Source of the DNA: Medakamo hakoo
Taxonomy: Eukaryota > Chlorophyta > Trebouxiophyceae > Coccomyxaceae
Assembly (NCBI GenBank): GCA_026636295.1
Contig: CP089459.1
Coordinates: 620,001 to 684,000 of the forward strand
DNA: 64,000 nt
Direction of reading: 5' to 3'
The notes beneath the pieces are model-generated. The model was given only the letters and a program-made list of their open reading frames with translations. It was not told the DNA's origin and did not search any database. Shown here piece by piece: positions 47,918-57,978 of this stretch; within the stretch, counting starts at the first letter, position 1, and each line of letters opens with the position of its first letter. Made by a program: the position numbers and the translations under genes.

Positions 47918-49548
47918 TCACGCGGCGACCATAGCGCGCCGCGCGCGCTTCCCGCCGCCGACCTTGGCCCACGCCGCGCGCGCCCGCTCCACCCACCGCG
48001 CTTTCGGCTTGACGGCCGCCGGTCCTTCGACCGGCAACAGGTACTGCAGGGCCAACGGCGGCACATCGGCCGCCGTCAGCAGCGGACACGCGCGCGCCCC
48101 GGCCGCCGGCGGCGCGGGCGCACCAGCGGCCGACAACGCCGACGACGCGACCAGCATGGCGACAATGTCCGAGACCTTGATGTTGGACGTGGCCAGGACG
48201 GCCGGGATGGTGGCGGCTTGGGCGGCGGCGGCGGCCGGCGGCGGCGTGCCGGCCGCGGCGGCGGCGGCGGCCTTGCGCCCGCGGCGCAAGAAGAGCGAGG
48301 CCAAGATTTTTTTCGCCTTGGCCTTCTTCTTCTTCTTCGGTTGTTCCCCTTCAAAGGCGGCTTCGACTTCGTCAACGATGGCGGCCAAAGAGGCGGAGGT
48401 GGAGGGCGGGCCGGTGGCGGCGGCAAGGGCGGCCGCGGCCGCCGCAGCAGCCGCGGACGCGGCCGTCACCGCCTCCTCAGCACGGGCGGCGCGCACCGCG
48501 GCGGCCGCCCGCTCCTCCGCGGCCGCACGCTCCGCCTCAGCCGCCACGCGGTCCACTTCCGCGGCGTGCGCCGCCAGCGCGGCCGCGTGCGCGGCTTCCT
48601 CGCGCGCCAGCGACGCCGCCATCGCTGCTTCAGCCGCTTCGACCGCCGCCCACTCGGCCGCCGCCTCCTCGGCCGCCTCCCGCGCCCGCAGCTGGGCCCA
48701 GTACCGGCGCACGCGGTCCGCGTCCGCCTTCGCGCAAATGTAGTTCCACGCGTCTTCGATGGTGAGCAGGGGCGGCGCGCCCGGGTCGGGCGCCTCCATC
48801 GGCTCGTAGTCGTCCAGGTCGACGACGGGCGCCTGCGGGCCGGCCGCCGCGCCGGCGAGCAGGGCTTCCGCGGCCCAGTCGGCCAGCGCGTTGACGTGCA
48901 CGACTTGCGGGTCCGCGTGAGGGATGGGGATGGGCTGCGACGCGCGCGCGGCTGTGCGGGGCGTGGGGATTGTGGGTTTGGTTGGTGTGGTGAGGGTGTG
49001 GCCGACCCACCGACAGGTGACAAGAAGACGGACGCGCCGCGGCCGCGCCGGCCAAAATAGGGCGCCGCGCCCTGGCCGCGCCAGTCACGCAACGGCGGCA
49101 CGCCGCCATCCAATCCGACCGCAGCCTCAAGAGCTACTGTTTGAGGAGGGAGGGAGGCCGAAAAGGCGCGGCGCGCGCCCAGCCCCCACCCCGCGTTTCT
49201 GCGCTAAAAGAAAAAAAGAGTTTGTTTGGCCTACGTGGCCAGCGGCCGGTCTGTGTCGGCGCGGCCCGGGGCGGGGGTCTGCCGGCCTCCCGCCCGGCCC
49301 ACCCACCGCGGGTCAGCTTCAGAGCGGGCGTGCGGGCCCCTGGCATGACAGACGGCGTCTGCCAACCCCCGCTGGCCGGTGGCAAAGCCCCGGAAACGGC
49401 GCGGCATTCGCGTCGCCGCGCGCGCGCGCGGCGGTGGTTTGTCCCCCAGCTGTCGGACGCGCGCGGCGGCCACACCGCCCCATTCCATCGACGCGCCCCA
49501 CTCTTGGTAGTTGGACTCACCCATCAGCTCAATACGGGCGTCGGACAT
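47918..49548 (-). CDS. Ala/Glu-rich coiled-coil protein, family not recognised
   Basis: Three exons, 49548-49521, 49133-49011 and 48951-47918, close in phase at about 394 residues. The 28-nt first exon encodes MSDARIELM; exon 2 continues ALEAAVGLDGGVPPLRDWRG and YFGRRGRGAS. The middle has a normal-looking segment (PPLLTIEDAWNYICAKADAD, RVRRYWAQLRAREAAEE) that runs into about 110 residues of Ala/Glu/Arg coiled coil. A basic cluster (QPKKKKKAKAKKILASLFLR) follows, and the C-terminus is basic (KARWVERARAAWAKVGGGKR). The mix suggests a nuclear or cytoskeletal protein, but no family is named. It diverges from mS38 with 200 bp between starts. Confidence 0.5.
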
Positions 49549-49748
49549 GGTGTTTCGGACGGTAGAAAGGAAAGCGGATTGGCGTTGGAAGGTCAGGTCT
49601 CGATTGATAGTGTAGTGTCGTCGGGCCGGCGACCGACGGCCCGACCCGTCAATGCATCGTTGCAAGGGGGCCACAGAGGGGGGAGGTTTGTGAGCTCCGC
49701 GCCGGTCTCCCCTCCCGCCTGCACAGGCCCCACACCACCGCACGTCCA

Positions 49749-50263
49749 ATGGCCAGTCGCCGCGCGCTCTGCGCCGCCTTGGCCAGGCGTGCCTGGGCCA
49801 CCGCGAGCGCCGCAGCCGAGCCGGCCGCCGCCGGTCCGTCGCCGTCGTTCGCTGCCCTCTTGCCGCGCCGCAGCGCCTTCACACGACCTGCGCTCGCCCT
49901 GGCCGGGCAGTGGAGAGGTGCGTGATTGATGTGGGGGAGACGGGAGGCGTGGAGGCTGTGGAGGCTGTGGGGCGTCCCGCTCGCCGGTCCGGCGTCGCTC
50001 ACGCCCCCCACCCCGCGCCCTCTCCCCGACCCCCAGGCCTGGCCGCGGCCGCCCTGTCGCCGTCCACCCGTCCCGCACCCCTCCCCGCACCCCTGTGGTG
50101 GCCGCTGACGCGGCCAGGCACCGACGCACCGGCGCCACCGCCCGCCACCCACCCCACCCCACTCCCCCTGCGCGCCGACTCGGTGCGCCGCAAGCGCAAG
50201 CACAAAATGAACAAGCACAAGCACCGCAAGCGGCGCAAGCTGTTGCGCCACAAGTCAAAGTGA
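49749..50263 (+). CDS. Mitochondrial small-subunit protein mS38 (AURKAIP1/Cox24-like)
   Basis: Two exons, 49749-49917 and 50037-50263, giving 131 residues. The N-terminus MASRRALCAALARRAWATAS is Arg/Ala-rich without acidic residues, typical of a mitochondrial presequence. The last 30 residues are the mS38 signature: a Ser followed by Arg/Lys/His-rich sequence (SVRRKRKHKMNKHKHRKRRK, ending LLRHKSK). This extreme C-terminal basic motif is shared by human AURKAIP1 and yeast Cox24/mS38, which bind rRNA in the mitochondrial small subunit. The middle is a Pro-rich linker. The call rests on the tail alone; a plastid location is possible. Confidence 0.72.
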
Positions 50264-50489
50264 GGGAGGGGTGGGGGTGGTGGTGTGGGGGCCTGGCCGT
50301 GTAGAACAAACCTGTGAAAAAGAGGAGGGTGGACAGGCCTGCCCACGGGGCGGCGCCCTTTTGTTGTGCCTAGGGGGAGGGAGGGGTTGGCGAGCCGACT
50401 CCGCCGACTCCCCACTCGAGCCGACTCCGCCGACTCCCCACTCGCGCGTTTCGCGCAAACGGCCGCGCAGAAAAAAACAAACCTCCCCC

Positions 50490-52819
50490 ATGCAGGCCGG
50501 CGCGGGCAGCCTGCACGTCCTGCCCCACGCCCTGGCGGGCGGGGTCGGAGGCGGTGGGCCCACCCCCGTCAGAGGCGGCGGCGGAGCGCCCTGCACGGCG
50601 GCGGCAGCGTCCGGTGCGTCGACGCCAAAAAGCTGCGGAGCCCGAATGCAATTTTTTTTTTTTCCGCTCGTGCTCTCACGCCTCTCCCCCCTCCCGCTCC
50701 CAACAGACCCTCCTCCTCCGTCCACCGCCTCCCGGCCCAAGAAGCAGACCCAAGCCTGGACGTCCGCCGAAGAAGAAGGCTTTTTCGCCGGACTCAAGGC
50801 CTGGCACACCTGCGCGCGCGCAGCGGCTGCGGCCGCGGTCGCCTCCGCTTCCGGCCGCCCGCCCGAGCCCGCGTCCGTCACCAACATTGCGGAAGCCATC
50901 GCCCGCCACGTCCGGTCCAAGGACGTGACCCAGGTGAGTGGTGGAGGGTGGTTGGCCCGTGTTTTTTCTTTGCATTTTGTTTTTTTTTCCACGCAGCTGT
51001 CGCGGCGGTGCCTCTCCCACCCCGCGGCCCTTTTGAAAAAAAAAAAACTCACTTGCGCGCCGCCGCCGTCCAACCTCAACCCACACCCACGCACACACAC
51101 AAGGTCCGCTTCTTTTACTACCGCCTGATCAAGCGGGTCAACACCATGGTGCCGCCCGCCCGCCGCGTCTCGCCGGACAACCCGCTGGCCGCCGCGAAAA
51201 CACTGCTCGCGTTTTGGGCGACGTTCCGCGCGGCCGGCCTGGCGGACGGCGGGGGCACGACCGGCGCGGCGGCCCGCCGAGCGGCGGCCCGGTCCGCGCT
51301 GTGCCGGGGCATGGCCGCCGCCGCGCTGACGGGCGGGAGCGCCGGCGGCGTCACCCGCGAAGACGACGACAAGGAAAACGGCGGCGGCGGCGGCGGCGGC
51401 GGCCTGGCCCTGGCCCGGTGCCCGACGCCCGCCACGGCGACGACGGGCGGCGGCGGCGGCGGCGAGTCCACGCCGCCCGGCTCGTCCCTGGCCACGGCCG
51501 GCGGCGTGGCCAGCGAGCCCGGCCCGCCCGGGCGGGGCGGCGTCCCCGGCTCCGCCCCGCGCACCGGGCGCGGCCGGTCCACCGCGGACAAGCTGCGCCT
51601 GCAGCTCGTCCCCGCGGACGCGGCGTCGGAGGCGGCGGTGGCGGCCGCGGGCGGCGCGCCCTACCTGGAGCTGCGCATGCGCCCGCACAAGGACCTGGCG
51701 GCCGTGCTGGGCCACCTCTACTCAAAATGGGCGCGCGCGGCCGGGCCCGGGCCCGGGCCGGGCGGCGGCGGCGGGCCTGGCGCCGCCGCGCCCGGCCCGG
51801 CCGGCCCGTCCACCTCCTCCGCGCCGGCCGGCCCGCGCACCCTGGTCCTGGCCCTGCCCGCGCCGCACGGCGCGCAGCAGGCCGGCGGCGGCGCCGGCGA
51901 CGGCCCGCCGCCCGCCCTGCGCGTCGTTGACTATGGCCAAGCCGTCGGGTCGCTGTTTGAGGGCCTGGGCCGGCCGGCGCCCTTCCGCCTGGTGTACGCG
52001 TGGGTGGCCCTGCCCGGCGGCGGCGGCGGCGGTGGCGGTGGAGGGGCGGCCGGTGCGGCCGGCGCGCCCGCGGCGCCCGCGGCTCCGGCTCCTCCGCCGC
52101 CCGGCGCGGCCTTCGCAGCCGCGCCACCGCCGCCGCACCCGCCTCCTCCGCCGCCCACCACCGCCGCCGCGGCCGCCGCGGCCCTGAACGACATCCTGCA
52201 CCCGACCGACACGTTCATGGACTACCTGGGCGCGCGGACGGTGGGTGGCGGCGGCGGCACGGCGCAGCCGCCGCCGCCCGCGCCGCCACCGAGCGACGCG
52301 ACGCCCACGAGCGCGCGGCGCCGCTCGCCCGACGCGGGCGGCGCCAGCTTGGCGGGCATTTCTCAACCCGGCCGCGGCACTGGCGGCGGCGCCGTCGTCG
52401 GCCCGACCAGCTTCCGCGGCCTGTTCCCTCCCGGCGGCGCGGCGGCGGCGGCGGCCACGACCACCGCACCGCCGCGCGCACACTCGGTCCCGCCCCCTCG
52501 CACGTCCGGCGGCGGCCTGGTCGCCGACCCGGGCGCGCTGCCCGGCCCCGCGCCACGCCTCGGCGCCGGCCTCGGCCTGTCCGTCCCGCCCCCAGGAGGC
52601 CACCACCCGAGCGCGACGATGGACGCGGCCGCCCTGGCGGACGTGGCCGCCGATGGCCTGGGCTCGCTGTGGGGCGCGCCGGGGGCCGACTCCTGGCTGG
52701 GCCCGCCGGCGCACCAGGCCCAACAGCAGGCGCAACCGCAGGCGCAGGCGCAGGCGCATAGCCAGGGCGGGCGGGCGTTCAGCGCGCTCTTTGACGGTGA
52801 CTGCCGGCCGGCCGGGTGA
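50490..52819 (+). CDS. TKI1: SANT-domain protein of the TKI1/Cramped family
   Basis: Three exons: 50490-50613, 50707-50933 and 51104-52819, giving about 688 residues. A SANT/Myb-like domain at about 58-130 starts AWTSAEEEGFFAGLKAW and ends KDVTQVRFFYYRLIKRVN; the VRxFYYRLIxRxN block is characteristic of plant TSL-kinase interacting protein 1 and animal Cramped. Farther on, DKLRLQLVPADAASE and LELRMRPHKDLAAVLGHLYS match the second conserved region, and DILHPTDTFMDYLG a third. Long Gly/Pro/Ala tracts separate them. Family members are nuclear; Cramped controls histone gene expression and TKI1 binds the Tousled kinase. The intron between exons 2 and 3 interrupts and restores TQ-VRF. The N-terminal 40 residues are uncertain. 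Confidence 0.8.
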
Positions 52820-52923
52820 GAGAGGAGGGGAGGGAGGGAGGGCGCGGGGATGGCCAGGCGCAGTGGGGAGGGGGCGGCAGTGCAACGCAACACTCTCTCT
52901 CTTTTACACACAACCCGCCCCCG

Positions 52924-53779
52924 TCAGAAGAATTCGCCCGACCGGGCCGTGCTCAGGTCCACGTCCAGCGGAATGGAGATGGCCCGCGCCGCGCCGCCGC
53001 CCGTGAAGCCGGGCCCCCGCCGCGACGCGGCCGCAATGCCGGCCCGCACAGTCTGGCCCGCGCCCCACTCGGACAGGAAAGACGCGACGGCGTCGTACGT
53101 CGCGGCGTGCTCCTCCTCCGTCTGCGGGTAGGACTGCTGTTCCAGGTGCTTCCACAGGATTTGGAAAAAGACGCGGCGGCCGCGGCGGGCGAGGAGGACG
53201 GCGAAGTCTGTCGTTGGGGGGGGGGGGGGGGGGGGGGGGGGACGGGCAGCACGGCGGGGTGAGTGTGGGTGAGGTGGGCGGGGGTGGATGGATGGCAAAG
53301 GCAGAGTCAGGGGCGGCGCCCGCCGCTCGGCCGGGCCACACCCACCCCCTCAAAAACCAACCTCCCACCTCACCTTTGCCATACTTGGCCTTGACGCACT
53401 CGCGCAGTTCCGGGCCGGTGATGGACGTGGAGGCCGGCGAGGCGGCGCCGGCCAGGAGGCGCGCGCGCGCGGCCGCGACGTCGGCTGGCTCGCCCCCGCC
53501 GCCGGGCCCGTCGCCGTCGTCGTCGTCGGACGACGACGCCAGGGCGGCCAGTGCTGTCGTCGACCCTCTCCTCAGTGTGGGCGGTGCGAGCGGGCGGGCG
53601 GGAGGCGCCGCCGCCGCCGCGTGTGCCCTCCTCCTGTGCGCGGCGGCGGCAGGCGGTGCGGGGAGGCGGAGCGGGTCAGCGCGAGCGGGTCGCGCCCCTC
53701 GCCTAGTGGCCCGCAGGGCGGCCGCCCTGGCGGCCGCGCCTGCCCGGCCGCTGGTGGACAGGGCCATGGACGTCGTCAT
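52924..53779 (-). CDS. DUF3067 plastid protein
   Basis: Two exons, 53779-53374 and 53207-52924, giving about 229 residues from MTTSMALSTSGRAG. The first 110 residues are Arg/Ala/Pro-rich and transit-like, then Asp/Gly-rich. The DUF3067 domain covers the C-terminal half: ITGPELRECVKAKYGKDF, VFFQILWKHLEQQSYPQTEE, VASFLSEWGAGQTVRAGI, and a closing AISIPLDVDLS. DUF3067 proteins are shared by cyanobacteria and plastid-bearing eukaryotes and have no established function. A second Met (MALSTSG) five residues in is an alternative start. The intron contains a 26-nt homopolymer next to the acceptor. It diverges from the EamA transporter with about 126 bp between start codons. Confidence 0.8.
53216..53241. 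repeat. 26-nt poly-G tract (poly-C on the coding strand)
   Basis: An unbroken run of 26 G on the plus strand, inside the intron of the DUF3067 gene and ending 8 bases from its acceptor boundary. On the transcript it is a pure C tract in the polypyrimidine position. Confidence 0.95.
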
Positions 53780-53905
53780 TGGTGTCACGCACGTGGAGTC
53801 GCGGGCTGCGGTGCAGGCGGCGGGCAGCCTGGCCCGTTGGTGCGAGGAAAACAGGGGCGACCCCAAATTCGCTGTGGCTCGCTCCACACGAGCAAACACA
53901 AAAAA

Positions 53906-55144
53906 ATGACGAGGCCCCTGCCGCGCGCCCGCCCCGGGGCCGGCCGCCCCGCCACCCGGCCCGCCCTCCCAGCACGGCCATGCCCAGGCCGTCGCCCACC
54001 CAGGCACTCCCCCACAAGCGCCGCCAGAGGGGCGAGCGCGCCGCCAGAGGAGCGCGCGGCCGACGCGCCGTCGGCCGCGCCGACGCGCCCGCCCCCTCCC
54101 CCCTCCTCCTCCACCGCTGCCCTGTCACCCGCCGAGCTCGGCCTGGTCGCCACCGCCGCCCTGTGGGGCACGTACGCCCCGGCCATCAAGGTCATCATGG
54201 GCGGGGACGCGCCTTCACCCGCCGCCCTGACAGCCGCGCGCGGCACTCTCCAGGCGGCGTTGCTGTTTTTGGTCGCGGCCGGGCTGGGCGGCGGACGGCA
54301 GCAGGGAGGCGAGGCGGCAGCAGCCCAGGCCGCACCGGCCCGCCCGCCCACAGCGCCCCGGCCGGCCAACCCGCTGGGCGCGCTGCTCACCACGCCCGCT
54401 CCCTCGTCCGCCTGGGCGGGCGCCGAGCTCGGCGCGCTGAATTTCATTTCCGCGGCCCTGCACGCGGCCGGCCTGGCCCGCACGTCGGCCACGTCCGCGT
54501 CGTTCATTGTCTGCGCGACGGCCTTGCTCACGCCGGCGTTGGCCGCGGCGACGGGCGAGGCGCAAGGCCCGCGCGTGTGGGCCGGGTGCGGCGTGGCCCT
54601 GGCGGGCGCGGCCGTGCTCGCGGCCGAGGGCGCGAGCGGCGGCGGCGGGGCGGGCGGGTCGGTGACGGGCGACGGCCTTGTCCTGGCCGCGGCCGTCTTC
54701 TACTCGCTGACGACCGTGCGCCTGGCCCAGCACGCGCCCCGTTTCGACGCCGCCACGCTGGCGGCCGGTAAAAGTGCGGCGCTGGCGGGGTGTGCGGCGG
54801 CTGTCGTGCTGGCCACCGCCGCTGCTGCGCCGGGCGGCCTGGCCGCGGGCCTCGCGTCCGCGGCGGGCGGCCTGGCCGACCCGGCGTCCCACCCGACGCA
54901 AGCCACCCTCCTGGCCTGGACGGCCGCGGGCCCGGGCGCGGCGGCGGCCCTGCTCCAGACCCGCGGCCAGGCGTCCGTGCCGCCGGCGCGCGCCCAGACA
55001 CTCTTCGCGGCCGTGCCCGTCTTCTCAGCCCTTTTCGCGGCGCTCTTCCTGGGCGAGCGGCTGGGCCCGGCCGGCGCGGCGGGCGGGGCGCTGATTCTGT
55101 TGGGCGGCGCCATCGCCCGTGAACCCAAGCAGGCGGGGAAGTAG
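53906..55144 (+). CDS. EamA/DMT-family membrane transporter, probably plastid-targeted
   Basis: A single exon of 412 codons from ATG 53906 (MTRPLPRARPGAGRP). The first 75 residues are Arg/Pro/Ser-rich and transit-like. About ten hydrophobic helices follow in two repeats. EamA hallmarks are GLVATAALWGTYAPAIKVI in the first helix, LNFISAALHAAGLARTSAT, ASFIVCATALLTPALAA, and the closing QTLFAAVPVFSALFAALFLG with GERLGPAG, which is the conserved end of each repeat. DMT carriers export metabolites or amino acids; the substrate cannot be deduced. The transit-like start favours the plastid envelope. A UGUAA signal lies about 26 nt past the stop, unusually close. Confidence 0.8.
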   Translation: MTRPLPRARPGAGRPATRPALPARPCPGRRPPRHSPTSAARGASAPPEERAADAPSAAPTRPPPPPSSSTAALSPAELGLVATAALWGTYAPAIKVIMGGDAPSPAALTAARGTLQAALLFLVAAGLGGGRQQGGEAAAAQAAPARPPTAPRPANPLGALLTTPAPSSAWAGAELGALNFISAALHAAGLARTSATSASFIVCATALLTPALAAATGEAQGPRVWAGCGVALAGAAVLAAEGASGGGGAGGSVTGDGLVLAAAVFYSLTTVRLAQHAPRFDAATLAAGKSAALAGCAAAVVLATAAAAPGGLAAGLASAAGGLADPASHPTQATLLAWTAAGPGAAAALLQTRGQASVPPARAQTLFAAVPVFSALFAALFLGERLGPAGAAGGALILLGGAIAREPKQAGK

Positions 55145-55169
55145 GGGGTCAGGCGCGCGCGCGCGCGTG

Positions 55170-55174
55170 TGTAA
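55170..55174 (+). terminator. UGUAA poly(A) signal for the EamA transporter
   Basis: TGTAA about 26 nt past the stop codon, within a GT/GC-rich tract followed by an A run. Confidence 0.4.
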
Positions 55175-55212
55175 AAAAAGGGACACAGCTAGGACTCTAC
55201 ACAGGCTCTCTC

Positions 55213-57790
55213 TCAGGCGTCCTCACCCGCACCACCGCCGCCGCCGCCGCCCAGGGGCGCGAGCGCCGCGCGCAGCCGCTTGGCCGCGCGCCCGACCCGC
55301 TCGACCAGGGACGACGACGCGTCCCCGCCCGCCCCTTCTTCCTCCGCCGGCCGCACCGCGCCCGACTTGACGTCCACAGCCACGGCCGACTCCCCACACC
55401 GCACCGTGATGGTGGTGGGCGCCGGGTCGGGCGCGAGCGCCGCGTCCCCAAACTGGGCGGCCAGCAGGGCGGCCAGCAGCCGCGCCTCGGCGTCCGCGAC
55501 GCCGGCGGCGTCCCCCGCCGCCGCCGCCGCGGCGCGCGCGCCCTCCGCCGCCCGGGCGGCCGGCGGTTCGCCCGCGGCAGCCAGGGCGGCCGCGACGACC
55601 GCGTCCGCGACGAGGTCGCCCCCTGGCCCGCCCGCCCACGTCAGCACAATCTGGTCCGCGCCGCCCGGCCCGGTCCCGGGCGCGTGCTCCACGTCCACGC
55701 ACCCGCCCACGCGCAGGACGGTCGACCCGGCCGGCGAGGGCGACCGCGCCGCCTTGGCGTCTGTGTGGGCCGCGACCACGCCGCCCATCTCCGCCCGCCC
55801 GCCCGCGCCTTCAAACATGACCTCCAGCGCCAGGCGGACGTCCTGCCAGGCGACGCCGGGCGCGAGCGCGAGCGCTTGGCGGTGGGTGACGGACCCCGCG
55901 ACCAGCGTGGTGTACGTGCCCAAGTCGGCCGGCGCGACGACGAGCGACACGCCCGGGTCGTCCGCGAGCGACGCGTCCCCGCCCGGCCCCGCGGGCGCGC
56001 GGCGGACGAGCAGTCCGCGCACGCGCCCGCCCGGCCGCGGCGGTTTCTCCGCCAGCGCTCCCACCAGCCGGGCCGCGTGCGCGGGCGCGTGCCGGATGTG
56101 GACGGGCTGGCCGACCTTGGGGGCGTACACGCGGCGGGAAGGCAGGGCGGGGGTGGGCGGACCGTCGGCGGCGCCCCCGCCCCCGCCCTCCCCCGCCGCC
56201 TCCTGCCGTGCTTTTTCCTCGTCGGCCGCGGCGGCGGCCGCCCGGCCTTCCAGGGCCCGCTTCAGCCGCATCATCTCCGTGGCCTCGCCGTGCACCAGGA
56301 CGACGTCCCGCGGCGCCAGCGCGTCCACGAAGCCGGCCGTCTGGTCAAAGTCGGCGTGCGCGGAAAAGGAGATGGCGTCGACGGAGCAGCGCAGGGGCAC
56401 GCGCGCGCCCGCCCGCGTCATCACCGTGTCGGGCGCGCCCAGGATCTCGCGGGCGAGCGTGCCCGACACCGCAAAGTCGGCGATGATGACGCCGTTGCGG
56501 GCGTCCTCGCACCAGGCCTCGAACAAGTCGCGGGACAGGCCGGACTGGAGCATGGAGGGCGTGGCGAGGACGACGCACGGCCCGCACCCGTCCAGGGACG
56601 CCGCGCCGCGCAGGTGGGTGACGTGGCGAAACACAAACGGGTTGGCGGACCGGAACGCGGCCTGCACCGCGTCGTTCATGGACTCGATGTACGTCTGGTA
56701 GACGGACATGGCGCGGCGGGCGAGGCCGGACGCCTGGTAGATCGGGATGCCGTGCAGCTCCGGGTGGGACGCCCAGTGCTCTTCGAGGATGAGCAGGAGT
56801 TCCTGGGCCCGGCCCAGGGCGACGACGGGCAGCAGGACGCGGCCGCCCCGGCGCAGGGTGCGCGTGACGGTGTCCAGGAAGCGGCGCTCCCGCTCCGGGC
56901 GCGGGACGTGGCGGGAGACGCCGTACGTGGCTTCGACGATGAGCACGTGCGGCGGCACGGCCGGCAGGTCGGCCGCGGGCAGGTGCCGGTCCGCGGCCCG
57001 GGAGTAGTCGCCCGTGTACAGCAGGCGCAGGCCCGCGATCTCCACCTCGAACATGGCGGCGCCCAGGACGTGGCCCGCCCGGTGCGCGGTGACGCGGATG
57101 CCGTCCACGTCCGTCGCCGCGTGGAAGTCGATGACCTCCGACCGGGCCAGGGCCGCGTCCAGGTGCGCGTCGGTGAAGAGGGACGTGTCGGGCGCGGACG
57201 CGGCCGCCGCGCCGCCTGCCGCCCCACCCGCGCCCGCCGCCGCGCCCGCCTTGGACACGCGCACAAAGTCGCGGAGCAGCGTGGCGGTGATGGCCTTGGT
57301 CGGGTGCGTCATGAAGATGCGCCCCCTGAAGTTTGTGTGGCCGACGACGTAGGGCAGGGCGGCGCAGTGGTCCAGGTGGAAGTGGGTGATCAGCATCAGG
57401 TCCACCGTGTCCAGGTCGACTTCATCGAAAAAGGGCAGCGAGGACAGGCCGGACAGGCCCGGGTGGATGCCACAGTCCAGCATGACGGTCTTGCCCCTGT
57501 TGTTGTGGGGGTGGGATGGCGGATGGGGACGGTGAGAAGAGGGAGCGGGGCGCCAAGGTTGCTGGCCCGATGGGGGGCGACGCAAAAAAAAAAAAACGGG
57601 TCCGCCCGCCCTGTGCACCCCTCCAACAAAAACTCAACTGGTACTTGACGATGATGCAGGAACGCCCCACCTCCTGGCCCGCGCCCAGGGGCACGATCTC
57701 CAGCAGGTCGCGCCGGTCGTCGCCCTCGGCCGGCGCGCCGCGGGCGGCCGTCGTCGTCGTGGAGCCGTGGTGGTGGCGCCGGCCCGACAT
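55213..57790 (-). CDS. CPSF3: CPSF73 pre-mRNA 3'-end endonuclease (CPSF3)
   Basis: Two exons, 57790-57639 and 57496-55213, giving about 811 residues. The splice joins IVKYQ to GKTVMLDCGIHPGLSG, which reads like the human sequence at this place. Zinc ligands are complete: HFHLDHCAALPY (about residue 87), AHRAGHVLGAAMF, YTGDYSRAADRH, and in the beta-CASP part FSAHADFDQ and VLVHGEATEM. The C-terminal domain is present but Ala-rich. CPSF73 cleaves pre-mRNA before polyadenylation, in the nucleus. The intron donor is the non-consensus GTTGAG. With INTS9 this window holds two paralogous beta-CASP proteins. Confidence 0.93.
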
Positions 57791-57978
57791 GGTGCTTGGT
57801 TTTTTCGAGGGGAGGGTGTGCGCACGGGCGCCCTGCGCCCTGCGGAGAGGGTGGGCGGCGGGGACGGGCGAGGGGTGTGTGTGTGTGTGTGCGAGCGGAG
57901 AAAGAGCCAGGCAATGCTCGGCGTTTTTTTTTTCTCTCTGAAAGCAAGACTGCTACAAGACACTCACTGAACCTCCAC

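Noticed and set aside
55684-57648. Plus-strand frame of about 650 codons opposite CPSF73
   Set aside because: It overlaps an unmistakable CPSF73 coding region and has only antisense composition.
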